From Acephala macrosclerotiorum (Eukaryota > Ascomycota > Leotiomycetes > Helotiales > Mollisiaceae), in assembly GCA_014904845.1 (NCBI GenBank), contig MU119245.1:186001-250000 (forward strand): a stretch of 64,000 nt of DNA, written 5' to 3'. Every line of letters starts with the position of its first letter. Position 1 is the stretch's first letter. Under the pieces are notes generated by a model that was not told the DNA's origin, did not search any database, and worked only from the letters and a program-made list of their open reading frames with translations. The position numbers and the translations under genes were made by a program. Shown here in pieces: positions 12,729 through 23,343 of the stretch.

Positions 12729-14191
12729 ATGTTGGACCTACCTCCGGAGTTATATTATGAGGTTAATTTCTACGATCCCGCTCCGTTCAGAGACTGATGC
12801 TCAAGTTTTAGATTGCCTTACAATCTGGACAATCGGAGCCCGTCGATATTTACAATATCCAGAGCTGGGCATATCGACATGATAGTCTGGAGTACTATCG
12901 AGCATGTTCTCAAACTCGGCCCTTTGCGGGCGAGCCCGACGTGGAGACCCTTCGCAATCTCCGATTGACTTCAAGAGCATTCAACCAAGCAGCTTCATCC
13001 GTCCTCTTTCGCTGCATTCGCATCCAATGGAGACCTATCAAAGGGGTAAGTCCCTCGGCTTTCAATGACAAAATTGACCGCCACCTGTCAGGGACTACCG
13101 CTACCCTCGCACCATTTGTCAAAGAGCTGCAAATTGGATTCCGGCGCTGGGAAGCATGGAAAGGTTTCCTTTTGCATCCGGATCCAGTGCGTGCTATCAA
13201 GGAAATTCCGCGCCGTCTCATCGATCGCATCCCTGATATTCTGGCGAGGATGTCACAGCTCGAATCCCTCCAGATTGTGTTGCCAGGCTGGAAAAGCGAT
13301 TATGATGGGGGCGGGGAGGGCACCGACTTCGCACCAGACCTTGATCTCAGCCTCCTGACAAATCTCAGAACGCATATTTCTCTTGCACTATCGGAAAACT
13401 CATTCTCTTATCTCACCGAACTTCGTCTGTATTTACCTTGCACCTACGACTTCGTGGAAGTCTCAAAAAGTGTTCCAGACTCTCTTTTCAACCAATTGAA
13501 AACACTATTTCTGGCAATCACGGACGCAACCGGTCCCGGAGGTTCAAAAGATTATCTGTCCTAGGCTGGAAGGCATTATGATGGAGACGACGGCTTCCAA
13601 TTTTCAAATTTGCAGCATGAGTATCCCAATACCGGGCACATGGCGGGAATCTGCTCGATCGTGTCACGATGTCACAATCTCGAAACCTTGGGATTGGAAG
13701 GAACGCAACGTCTTGACGCAAATCTTCTGGAATGGTCTCCGACATTCGAAGGATTGAAGGAGCTTTACCTCAAGCGCGTCAAACTCAGCTCCGAAAACCT
13801 CATCAAGCTTCTCTCACCCGCCAAGTCGGTCCCTGTTGTCTCTTCATCACTTTCAAAAGTCTGGCTCGATCTTGTAGATCTTACTTCTGGCCTTTGGGAC
13901 GAAGTGTTCTCCCAACTTCTTCGTTGTCCTTCCCTGGAGTTCTTTCAACCAGAGGACTTGTCCTACACTCGAGGTAGTGAGAATTTTCGCTTCAAGATGT
14001 GGCCTGGAAGAGCGTGGGAGGATTGTTTTGAGTTGCTGAGTGTAAGAGAGGAGGATGAGGAGGCTATGCTTGCTTTGAAACGGGCTCTGAGGAGAAAAGC
14101 TGGAGGTAGAGACACGTATTTGAAGAAGTTCGGGACGTTGCAGTGGTTTATCTCTAAGGATGACGAGGATGAAGATGTAGAAGATGAGTAA
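12729..14191 (+). pseudogene. F-box-like protein gene with in-frame stop
   Basis: Starts MLDLPPELYYE, then a 50-bp GT-AG intron (12762-12811), then IALQSGQ. LPPEL followed by LRLTSRAFNQAASSVLFRCI is the usual fungal F-box-like opening. The rest is Leu-rich (LTELRLYLPC, LETLGLEGTQRL, LKELYLKRVKL), like the leucine-rich repeat part of F-box adaptors that bring substrates to SCF ubiquitin ligases. A TAG at 13562-13564 interrupts the frame after KDYLS. The same frame and the same kind of sequence continue to the TAA-side stop at 14191. No usable GT-AG intron spans the TAG. The simplest reading is a nonsense change (from CAG or TGG), leaving a protein truncated to about 260 aa. Read-through or an assembly error remains possible. 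Confidence 0.75.
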
Positions 14192-14250
14192 GGTGGTTGA
14201 AGATGAGCCTTTGTACTAATTCTGAGTTTCTCGGTCCCTTTGTTTCATTG

Positions 14251-15093
14251 CTAACATTCTCTGGCGGTTGGAGTTTCCGAAGAGAATGAATCGGAGTTTA
14301 ATTTCGAGTCTGAATCAGAGTCTAAACTCGAGTCGTGCCAATCTGGCTCATCTGGTTCCCCAACAGTTCCATAAAATACCTTGCGTCTCGGCACATCTGG
14401 AAACCACTTGAAGATATCGTGCCAAGCCCACATATCGCCGCAATATCCATCGGCGTCTTCCAAGCACCCGTTCGACTTCCCACAGTCTTTACACCCCTCT
14501 ACTATCTCCCATGTTTGGCTGTGCCACGAATCCATCACAATTACCATTCTTTCCAAATTTGTCATATGCTTGATCAGCCAGCCTTCATCTCGGTAGGACC
14601 AGTCACAAACCCCTCGATCAATAAACTCGCCATCGAACGCTAAATAGCATATCCTTCCAGCTTCATTACTTGTCAAGCGTTGGAAGAATGTTGTCGTTTC
14701 TCCTGCCAAGTCGTCTTCCCGGAAAAACAGAGTGTCGAGAGACCCGTTAAAGCGTGTCTTTGGGGGGGAACATTGTACATGGGACTCCGAAAGAGAGTGG
14801 GTACAGCGATTCGAAATGTGCTCGCCATTCGCGACATACGGATGAGATTACAGGTAGGGATGCGACACCACGCATGTCTTTGGTATTGTGACTGCAAAAG
14901 TTAGGTTAGTTTGTGATGGAAGTGACGTAACGAGAGATGTTTACTATGAGGCTGGTTTTATGCGAACGATTCGTGGCTCGAGGGAGAAGTTCCAGATCAT
15001 GATCTTGAGCTCGATCGGGAGGCACGAGAAATTCAGTGCTTTCTTTAGTTGCCATTTAGTGGTGATTGTCGAAGCTGATAAGAACTCTGCCAT
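14251..15093 (-). pseudogene. 2EXR-domain protein gene, frameshifted
   Basis: Exons 15093-14945 and 14891-14251 (minus strand), GT-AG intron. ATG 15093 is the first in frame. The 2EXR signature is clear: FSCLPIELKIMIWNFSLEPRIV, then VCREWRAHFESLYPLSFG. 2EXR proteins are an expanded ascomycete family of unknown biochemical role. At 14762-14768 a run of seven G (seven C on the coding strand) shifts the frame. Six C would read FPPK then TRFNGSLDTLFF and rejoin the C-terminal frame, giving 262 aa with an Asp/Ser-rich tail. As read here, the protein stops shortly after PPKDTL. The site is a homopolymer, so sequencing error is a serious alternative. Confidence 0.75.
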
Positions 15094-15949
15094 ACCTTTC
15101 GTTGCATCTATGGGTGTTGAACGCAAAATTTTCCTTCAAAACAAGACGATTTTGCGTGTTTTTTGCTCTTCTCTTTGTAGATAATTTTTATCGGGATGAA
15201 TCAAAGACAATGCATTTTGGGCTTTTTTGTTGTCGAGTGAACCAAGTGTATCAGGGTTTGGTAGCGGGTGGGAGCTAGGAAATAGCTTTCCATTAACTTT
15301 CCCATACAATGTGTCGAAGTTTTCCCGCCATTCTCTGCAGACAGAGAGTGCGGCTAGGAGCAGAGCTATCCCGTGGAAGTCGCATCAGTCATAAGGGTAA
15401 TTGTTGCTCGTGGTCAGTAAGTGCTGAAAAGATAGGAGTAGAGCATGGCCGCAGGGAGAAGCCCCACAAGTGTAGGTACATTGAGGCGACCTACCCTTTT
15501 GCTACCTAAACTTAAATCACTCGAGGCACCAAAGTTAGATTTTGAATTAACCCTTTGACCTCTTTAGGAAGACTAGTAAAGCTACTTAATGTCTTTGGCT
15601 AGTCAGCAAGGGACAAGCTCGAGGAAGTTTCGTCCAAGTCGTAGCGGTCGTTGTCGACAGAATTCTAAGGTTTCACTGGGTATGCTCCCTGATATTCTAG
15701 GACATTGGAATATTCTCTAAGGTGAGCTAGAGCACTGCTGAGTTCAGCCGAAATCTAAATGCGAGACGAACCATCTGGGTTGTGGTTTGATATTTGGTAA
15801 CGAGCCGGGAACTAGGTGGAGCTACTTGCAAAATATTATTTGTAAACCCGCACCCTTTTTCTTGAAACCTCATATAGTTCCATTCCATATTCTCGTCTTC
15901 TAATTAAAAGATAAGCTTCGAGTTCAATCACTTCAACGTCTGCTTAAAC
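15094..15949. other. Intergenic between divergent 2EXR genes
   Basis: Contains the 5' flanks of the minus-strand and plus-strand 2EXR genes. No other gene, repeat or RNA recognised. Confidence 0.5.
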
Positions 15950-16714
15950 ATGTCCACGATGGAACTTTCCAGCAATGATGGCACTATTGTCGACCAGAGA
16001 ATACCATTTAAGTTCGAAAAGCTCCCGCCGGAGCTACGCCTTCACATCTGGAATCTATCAGCGGAGCCCCGCATGGTGCATATCCGGCGGAGGTGGTCAG
16101 AGGAAACTGCCTACGACATGCCTCTACGACTCCTTCGCGTTGCTGCCCCGCCAGTAGCTCTTTCTGTCAATCAAGAATCACGACAAGAACTCCTCAAACA
16201 TTACCCACTCCTCTTCAAAGACAGAACCGGCTGCCGAATACGTTTCAATTCGGCCATCGATACTCTATACCTAGACAAAAATCTCGGTTTCGTTCGCACC
16301 CATCCCAACACCTACAACAAAGTCTGGGACAATATCTCTGCTAAAGTGAGGAATCTTGCAATCGACAATGGGTTGTTTGAACACGACTCGGCATCCAAAT
16401 ATTTCAATCTTGACCACCCTGAGTTGGGAAACCAATGGCCATTTATGTACTTTGAAGGGGTGGAAACTATTACAATAGTATACGACTTGGACAGAACAAA
16501 TCTGCGCGGTCCGCTACTTTTCAAGGCTTCAAGTTTGAAAATACAACCTTCAGGTGTTTGCGAATCATGTTCGACATGGCGCGCACAGCAGACATATGAC
16601 GGCCCATGTTGGCAATGGTGCTGGCATGTGTGGTGGATGAAGACAAATGACCGGATACCAATTAAGGTACGGCAAAGTCCTGAGACGGAATTCAGGACAG
16701 CGATGAGGTATTGA
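15950..16714 (+). CDS. 2EXR-domain protein, intact
   Basis: Single exon, 254 aa. The family motifs come in order: FEKLPPELRLHIWNLSAEPRMVHI at residues 24-47, VALSVNQESRQELLKHYPLLF, FNSAIDTLYLDKNLGF, then NISAKVRNLAIDN and YFEGVETITIVYDLD. The C-terminus has a Cys/Trp-rich patch (CESCSTW, GPCWQWCWHVWWM) followed by SPETEFRTAMRY. The same closing pattern is seen in the next 2EXR gene downstream, so the two are likely duplicates. No signal peptide or membrane helix. Function in the cell is unknown; the family resembles F-box-like adaptors only in its LPPEL start. Confidence 0.85.
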   Translation: MSTMELSSNDGTIVDQRIPFKFEKLPPELRLHIWNLSAEPRMVHIRRRWSEETAYDMPLRLLRVAAPPVALSVNQESRQELLKHYPLLFKDRTGCRIRFNSAIDTLYLDKNLGFVRTHPNTYNKVWDNISAKVRNLAIDNGLFEHDSASKYFNLDHPELGNQWPFMYFEGVETITIVYDLDRTNLRGPLLFKASSLKIQPSGVCESCSTWRAQQTYDGPCWQWCWHVWWMKTNDRIPIKVRQSPETEFRTAMRY

Positions 16715-17190
16715 ATAGGCTCGGGAGTAATGGAATCTAAAGTTAGGGGCAGGAAATAAGCTGGAAAGAGGCACTGCCTACACAATAAATGTAAAAGTAC
16801 CTGCGATCCTATCGTGGAGTTCACAATTTCTCTAAGTGAAAGAAGACTGTATGTATATGTGAGAGATGTTGTGAGGTATTCAGCTAGTCCGCTTGAAGAT
16901 CAAAGGCTCAACTAAACGCTAATGATGTCATTGACCTCCTAAATCAGAGATGGACGCAAGGGCTTCGCTGAGAGAAGCGAAGCTGGAAGAATCGAGGATT
17001 CGGGACAACCAATCTTAGGTGTAGTTTGATACCAAACTAGGAGCTATGATGCTTCGAGTGTACACTGTACTTGTGAGGAGTAGAAGTCTTATGTATATCT
17101 CGAAGAGACGAAAGATCGCCCAATGGTTTCTTTCTTGAAATAGCAAGCACATCAATCAACCCTCGAAAGACGCTCAAGACGACATCTGCG
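16715..17190. other. Intergenic between 2EXR genes
   Basis: No feature recognised beyond flanks of the neighbouring genes. Confidence 0.5.
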
Positions 17191-18302
17191 ATGGCATTCG
17201 ACGGCGAGAACGGTACCGCTATCATTATCATGAAGAAAACACCTGTTACATTCATGGGCCTCCCGTCTGAGCTTCGACTTCAGATATGGTCTGAGACCAT
17301 TGAGCCACGAATGGTCCATGTTGTACACAAATGGAAAGAAGCAGAGCCTTTGAGACCCATGGTTCTCAGAGATGGTCAATGGATGGAACATCCGGACCAA
17401 AAACCTCAGATGTTGAAACTCGGCCCAACGACCAGGACTCCGGTCGCCCTACGAATCAATGGGGAATCGAGATACCATCTCTTAAAGCAGTACAAACTAC
17501 TGTTTAACGACAACATGAATTGTCAGATACTGTTCAACTACAGCATCGACACCCTTTACCTGGGCGCCAGTCTCAGCGAATGCGCGAAGATCTTGTCTCA
17601 GCAACTGTGGAACAATTTCTCTGCGGGGGTAAGGACCCTCGCCATTGAGAGCACTTTGATCTGGACCATTGGAGGCTGGTCGTGCTTTGGAGATCAACAT
17701 TACGGCGATGTCCATATATGGCCTTTCCAACACTTCGAAGGTTTGGAAAAGATCATCATTGTTCAGGACTTGGACGTCTTCGAACAAGCCACATACAACG
17801 GACCTCTCCAGATACAGGGCCCAAAAGATTGTTCAATTTGCCCATGCACGCGCCTCCGTTTAGTCGTGATACATGCACAACCGAAAATCGCTAGAACATC
17901 AAAAACACTCCCTTTTTTAAGTCTATCTAAGACATACGCAAAGCTTATGCAAACCTTTGATACTTTTCGGATTAATAAAATAGAAAGATCTCTATCATTT
18001 CCCCAAGTTTCGCTTGAAAGCCATTTATCGTTAATCTATTATGGTCGCGGTGGGTGAAGGTATCATTTTAGTGTATCACGACCAAACGGAGGCGCGTGCC
18101 ATGGTACAAGGAATGTTGCCACTTGGAGTGGATGAAGAAATGGGGTAATGTGTCCCTTGCGGCAGTCCAAAGCCCTCGAGTCGAGTTTCGAACTGCAACA
18201 CGGCTTGGATCCTGCGCGAATATTGACTCTCGGTTGGACATCTGCATTTTTCTCGGTATCCTAGCCCCTTGCCTGGGACGTTCTCGAGAGGGGTTCATCT
18301 AA
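17191..18302 (+). pseudogene. 2EXR-domain gene split by a small transposable element
   Basis: Opens MAFDGENGTAIIIMKK and has all early 2EXR motifs: FMGLPSELRLQIWSETIEPRMVHV, ALRINGESRYHLLKQYKLLF, FNYSIDTLYLGASL and FEGLEKIIIVQDLD. After CSICP the frame runs into an inserted element (17847-18098) and stops inside it at 18057. Removing the element and one copy of its 5-bp duplication (257 bp) gives a continuous 284-codon frame. It resumes WYKECCHLEWMKKWG and SPRVEFRTATR, matching the Cys/Trp patch and ending of the upstream copy. As it stands the product loses its native C-terminal about 67 residues and gains about 70 element-coded residues. Clear single-event disruption. Confidence 0.85.
17847..18098. 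mobile_element. 252-bp terminal-inverted-repeat element (MITE-like)
   Basis: Ends in 27-bp inverted repeats starting CACGCGCCTCCGTTT: left arm 17847-17873, right arm 18072-18098, one mismatch. It is flanked on both sides by CCATG (17842-17846 and 18099-18103), a 5-bp target-site duplication. The interior is AT-rich and has no transposase frame, so it is non-autonomous. It lies inside a 2EXR coding sequence. The superfamily is not clear from a 5-bp duplication. Confidence 0.9.
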
Positions 18303-18789
18303 AAGTATTAGGTTCTTAGGGTTACCTAGTGGAGACATAGATGTATGGAGGTGTCGTTGGAGACTCGAGACTTTGGGGTGATGCATGGTCGCTGCTTCCT
18401 GCCAAATATTAGTTGTAACGGATTGGATGACTTGCTAGAGAACTCACCAGATATGAAATGGCGTTCATGGTCGTGTATTGGTAGATAGATAATTCATCTG
18501 CCAGAATCCTGTGGCTAATATTCAAGTGTTGAATGTGATCTGAAAGAGGAAGGCGCGCTAGCGCCGTTTTCTTGACGCCACTCCTCGTCGCAACATAGCG
18601 TCTCTTCTTCACGTCTCCTCTATCCAACGAGATCTCTAAGTTCCCCTCTTTCTCGTTCTTCTACTATTCGAGCCGTGACCGCACGATTCGAGAACGCAAC
18701 GAGAGCTCTGAATCTTCCCAGAAAGCCAGTACACCAACGAAGCAACCTCCTCAACGTCTTCGGTACTCTAAGGCTGAGCAGCAGACGCC
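18303..18789. other. Intergenic between 2EXR genes
   Basis: No gene recognised. Confidence 0.5.
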
Positions 18790-19623
18790 ATGGAAGAACA
18801 ACGATATTCAGGAACGCCGAGTGCTGGACGCTTCACACTCTGTCCTAGATTACCCATTGAGCTCCGGACGATGATATGGAAGCAGACACTGGAGCCAAGA
18901 GTGATAGAGATCAAAAAATTCGTGGTCGACTGCTCAGGAGCTTCTCAAAGCTACGAAGAAGAGCGGGGTTTCTACAATCGGGAAGCTGTACCTAGTGTCT
19001 TGCAAGTCTGCCAAGAATCTCGCAGAGCAATCATCGCTATGTATCCCTTGTCCTTTGGGTCAATGTGGTATACCTCTAACATACGATTCAACTTCGAGTT
19101 GGATACGCTCTACTTCGGTTTCGAATTCTTCGAACACTTCCCTCTATTCTTCAGCATACTTGACTTTTCGATTATTCAGAAGCTCCGGTACATTGCAATC
19201 GACGCCCGTCCTTTCTTACGCAACTACCGTCAGTGGCTTAGTGACTCTCGGACTTACGGCTGGGAATTTCTCGTTCCTTTGCAACGATCTTTCGCAAAGC
19301 TGACGGGGCTACGCGAGCTTCTGGCTGTTTACGATGTGGATTACTGGTTCCGATCCGAAGCCCATGCGTGGGTCAGACAATGGAAACAAGAGGAAGGCCC
19401 GTCGAGCATCAGACTCTTTACAAAACTTCCTCCAGCAATGCACCAGCTGGCTAGGGAGCTTTGGACTCTGGGAATCGAGATCTGGAAATTCCCTGGCATA
19501 CCTAAGACCCTACTCGAATTCAAAGGCCCTCCGATCCAGGTAGCTTTAGCTTGGAGGAGAAATCTGCGGCTCAAAGTTGCCAATCTCAAAACTCTGGCGA
19601 AACAAGCTGTGGACCGAGAATAA
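18790..19623 (+). CDS. 2EXR-domain protein, intact
   Basis: Single exon, 277 aa, with ATG at 18790. Motifs: LCPRLPIELRTMIWKQTLEPRVIEI, VLQVCQESRRAIIAMYPLSFG, FELDTLYFGFEFFEHFPLFF and LRYIAIDARPF. It is more like the frameshifted minus-strand copy (both have CxxxLPIEL and YPLSFG) than the two copies between them. The cluster therefore holds two subtypes. The C-terminus is basic and lacks the Cys/Trp patch of the middle pair. Function unknown. Confidence 0.85.
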   Translation: MEEQRYSGTPSAGRFTLCPRLPIELRTMIWKQTLEPRVIEIKKFVVDCSGASQSYEEERGFYNREAVPSVLQVCQESRRAIIAMYPLSFGSMWYTSNIRFNFELDTLYFGFEFFEHFPLFFSILDFSIIQKLRYIAIDARPFLRNYRQWLSDSRTYGWEFLVPLQRSFAKLTGLRELLAVYDVDYWFRSEAHAWVRQWKQEEGPSSIRLFTKLPPAMHQLARELWTLGIEIWKFPGIPKTLLEFKGPPIQVALAWRRNLRLKVANLKTLAKQAVDRE

Positions 19624-21492
19624 CGGAAAGTGGTGACAATTTTCCACTTCGGGAGCATCTTTCAAAGGATTCTAGTAAGCATTTGCCTTTCTCCTTTCAT
19701 ACTGGCGGACAAAGCTGAACTGATCAGGCATCCACAGCTAGTGATACGCCGATACACGAGGTAGTATGCATGGGAACTGTTTGTCGGTGGCTCTCAACTC
19801 AATCAATATACCTAATAATGTTAGACTTTGGCTTAGCGTAAGTTGATAGGTGCTAGCTAGTCAGATGATAAGAGATGTTTGTACCAGAACGTACAATATT
19901 TAATCGGACTTGCTCAAAAACTTGCAAATAGGTAAACTGAAGTCCTCTTGAAAGGGTGATCAGTGTCAGTGAGGTTGACTGGAGTCAAGTGGCTGCTAGT
20001 GTGCGTTCGAAGCTCATTTTTCTGCTCTATATTCTAAAGCCATGCATGGAATTACTCTCTTTACATACGAACTGCAAGGAGTGGATCCGCAAATCCAAAT
20101 GATGGCCTCTGCCTTTAAAGTGAGAAAGTCCGCGTTCACTATGCGGCGCATATCTTCTAACGCCGGCGCTATCATCTTTGGGTTTTGATGAATAATAATT
20201 TTGATACACTGGCGTTCCAGAGTGCTTAAAGCTACTAAGCAGCAGCCTAGACGAAAAGATTGACGATGAATGAAGGACAAGACATGAAGTCATGTGATAC
20301 AGAAATACACTAACTCAAGTAGCCCATTTGCTGGAGGAGAACTCAACATAGTATAATACGTATAAAGCTACTCTCAAGACTTATATCTCGTTGGTCGTGG
20401 ACATAAGGCTCCTGATTTGAAAGCAGGAAGAAATGCATGACTTTTACTCACGTGCTGATCTAGCCCAAAGCAGCAAATCTTCATTTGCCTGAAGCGGAAG
20501 TCCACCAAACCTTCTTTTCACCTGCATCAACTCAACCCAATTTGACGCCAAAATCAATGCGTGATCCGTTCAAGTCCTCTGCAGGAGCCAGATCTAATGC
20601 GTTTCAAGATGATCAAATTTCTCATCGACAGCTGTCATCTATGGCCAGTCAGTTCTCCGTGTCGGCGGAAATAGCGATGAGGATATTTAATCTCACAACC
20701 GATACAAAAACAATTCCTCCGACTCCGTACCCAGACATTCAAAGGTTGATATTGGCTGTAAATGATGAAGAATAGTCATCGTGCTGATGCGCCGACTCGA
20801 GTCCATCGCAGGGTTTCAAAGCAAGTGCGAGGATCTGTTGTGACGAGGTTGTTCAGTAATCTCAGACCGGTCTTAGATATCCGAGCCGCATCTCCACGAA
20901 TCACAGCACGCATGCAGTGTGACAAAGCAAACCACGTCGAGCCTCCCGTACGTCATCGCTTGGGATTATTCAGCACTTTGCCGCTGAAAGAACAACCCTT
21001 CGGAGTTTAACTCGTCAACCAATCTTGGCATCAAGCCTCATTGCTTACATCCGCGAAAGAGGCTTTTGGCATGCTACTATCAAGCCCAATTCAAGCTCCC
21101 GACCAGCATAACTCTGCCCTACGTGTCGCTTCACATTGGTTAATAATTGGAAGCCCGTGCGAAGGATTGTGGAGATAGCGAGTGAAGGCCATGGAATCGG
21201 ACATAACTGCCAACCTGCGTTGTCAGGATGCTTGGATAGGCTCATGCTACCCATGCCTTCGCGGATATAGCTGTTGTCAGCTATAAGCTCTATTGAGAAG
21301 AGCTCAATGTGATGGAAGTACATATATGTTGGGGCTGTCCAGGTAGGTTGTTTCTCATCATCCTCAGTTCATTATATTCTTTGTGCTCTCGAGTACTTCC
21401 AGCCTTGCTTTGACCCAACCTCCTAACCGGTTACTGTTTCCATCCTATATCCCTATCTTTTATTTACATCGGCTCAACAAGAATTTGATATC
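19624..21492. other. Long intergenic region, no gene supported
   Basis: About 1.9 kb. A short open stretch at 20485-20775 lacks an ATG start and family resemblance. It carries the 5' flank of the DHA1 transporter at its right end. No repeat or RNA gene recognised. Confidence 0.5.
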
Positions 21493-23343
21493 ATGTCTGA
21501 CCTTCTGAGAGAGGCACCGTTGGGCCAGATCATTCGATGGGTTACGAACAACAGAGTCTTGAAGTACCCAGAGGAGATGGATGATTTCGAATTACCTGCC
21601 ACATATAACGCCATCCTCAATTCATCAACAGGCGAGAAGCACGCCATCCCAATAGCATCTCGAGTGCAAAGCGCGGCTACCCCTCCCGTCTCACGCACAC
21701 GAACTCGGCAATCAAGTCAATCGTCAATATCGGATACGAACGTTACCTCAGAGGATCTGGAGAAGCAGGAGACAGAACAGCCAAATCCCTATGACAAAGA
21801 TGTCGAACAACTGGAGCTCAGCAGGACGAAAAGTCGAATGGAGACTATCCCGTACACCGAAGATCGTCTAGAAGTTGAAGCTCAACTCGCCCTTGAAAAG
21901 ACCCAGACGAAGCCCATCATTCCCATCAAGACGGCAGAGGGTAACGTCCTGGTTGAGTGGTATACGACTGACGATCCAGCCAACCCACAGAATTGGAGCG
22001 CAGGCAAGAAACATTTCGTTTCGTTCATAATTTGTCTGTACACTTTCGTCGTCTACACTGGCTCTGCAATCTACACCTCATCAGAGCTAGGAGTGATCCA
22101 GAAATGGGGATTAAAGCCAGTAGACGCTTCCCTACCTCTCTCGCTCTATGTCTTGGCCTATGGCATGGGTCCGTTACTGTGGGCACCTCTGTCTGAGATT
22201 CCAAGTATTGGACGCTCTCCGATCTATGCTGGAACCATGGCACTCTTCACGATTCTGTCCCTTCCCACAGCGATGGTTGACAACTTCGCTGGGCTCCTCG
22301 TCTTGCGATTCTTGCAAGGCTTCTTCGGCTCTCCTTGTCTCGCTACTGGAGCAGCGACCATGCAAGACATGTACTCTCTGCTCTACCTCCCATACGCCCT
22401 TGTCGCCTGGGTCTCAGCAGCCTACTGTGGCCCCGCGCTCGGCCCCCTCCTCTCCGGATTTGCAGTCACTGCTAAGGGATGGAGATGGTCGCTCTGGGAG
22501 ATTCTCTGGGCCGCCGGTCCCGTCTTCCTCCTGATGTTCCTCCTCCTCCCCGAGACCTCAACCCCCAACATCCTTCTCCGCCGCGCTGCTCGTCTCCGAA
22601 AACTCACTGGTGATCGTCGAATCCTCGCACAGTCAGAGATTGATCAAAAGAACATGAAACCCACAAAAATCGTCATTGACGCCATCGTCAAACCTATCGA
22701 AATCACGATCAAGGACCCCGCCATCGCATTCGTAAACATCTACACCGCTATCATCTACGGAATCTACTACTCTTTCTTCGAAGTCTTTCCTCTCGTTTAC
22801 CCTGTCTACTACGGCTTTAGTCTCGGCATGATCGGTGTCGTGTTCACTTGTATCTTGGTCGCTTGCCTAATCGGTATCGCGATCTACTGCGCATACTTGA
22901 ACTGGATCCTCATTCCCGACATTATGAAGAATGGTCTTCGTGCTCAAGAATCGAGGCTCGTTCCTGCGCTGTTCGCTTGTTTTGGGCCGACGATTGGGTT
23001 GTTTCTTTTTGGCTGGACGGCCAGGGCTTCGATTCATTGGATTGCGCCGACAATTGGGATTACGATTTATGCTGCGAGTGTGTTTATTGTTATGCAGTGT
23101 ATCTTCGTCTATGTCCCGCTTTCATATCCTCAGTACGCAGCGAGTTTGTTTGCTGGGAATGATTTCTTGAGGAGTGCGTTTGCTTGTGGCAGTATCTTGT
23201 TTGGACGGCCGCTGTTCATTAATTTGGGCGTGGGCAAAGGTGTGTCTGTTCTGGGAGGCTTGAGTGTTATTGGTATTATTGGCATGTTCACGCTGTATGC
23301 TTTGGGTGCGAAGTTGAGGGCTAGATCGAAGTTTGCCATCTAG
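21493..23343 (+). CDS. MFS transporter, DHA1 drug:H+ antiporter family
   Basis: Intronless, 616 aa. A cytosolic N-terminus of about 170 aa (MSDLLREAPLGQIIRW) precedes DPANPQNWSAGKKHFVSF, the usual entry to the first membrane helix in fungal DHA1 proteins. Twelve hydrophobic segments follow. LRFLQGFFGSPCLATGAA and the antiporter motif C-like CGPALGPLLSGF lie in the first half. PLSYPQYAASLFAGNDFLRS is a typical late motif. The family includes fungal multidrug and polyamine exporters such as FLU1/CaMDR1-type proteins, which use the proton gradient at the plasma membrane. The specific substrate cannot be read from sequence. Confidence 0.92.
   Translation: MSDLLREAPLGQIIRWVTNNRVLKYPEEMDDFELPATYNAILNSSTGEKHAIPIASRVQSAATPPVSRTRTRQSSQSSISDTNVTSEDLEKQETEQPNPYDKDVEQLELSRTKSRMETIPYTEDRLEVEAQLALEKTQTKPIIPIKTAEGNVLVEWYTTDDPANPQNWSAGKKHFVSFIICLYTFVVYTGSAIYTSSELGVIQKWGLKPVDASLPLSLYVLAYGMGPLLWAPLSEIPSIGRSPIYAGTMALFTILSLPTAMVDNFAGLLVLRFLQGFFGSPCLATGAATMQDMYSLLYLPYALVAWVSAAYCGPALGPLLSGFAVTAKGWRWSLWEILWAAGPVFLLMFLLLPETSTPNILLRRAARLRKLTGDRRILAQSEIDQKNMKPTKIVIDAIVKPIEITIKDPAIAFVNIYTAIIYGIYYSFFEVFPLVYPVYYGFSLGMIGVVFTCILVACLIGIAIYCAYLNWILIPDIMKNGLRAQESRLVPALFACFGPTIGLFLFGWTARASIHWIAPTIGITIYAASVFIVMQCIFVYVPLSYPQYAASLFAGNDFLRSAFACGSILFGRPLFINLGVGKGVSVLGGLSVIGIIGMFTLYALGAKLRARSKFAI

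Noticed and set aside
20485..20775. 96-codon open stretch before the DHA1 transporter
   Set aside because: It begins with TTG, has no ATG near its start, and shows no family resemblance.
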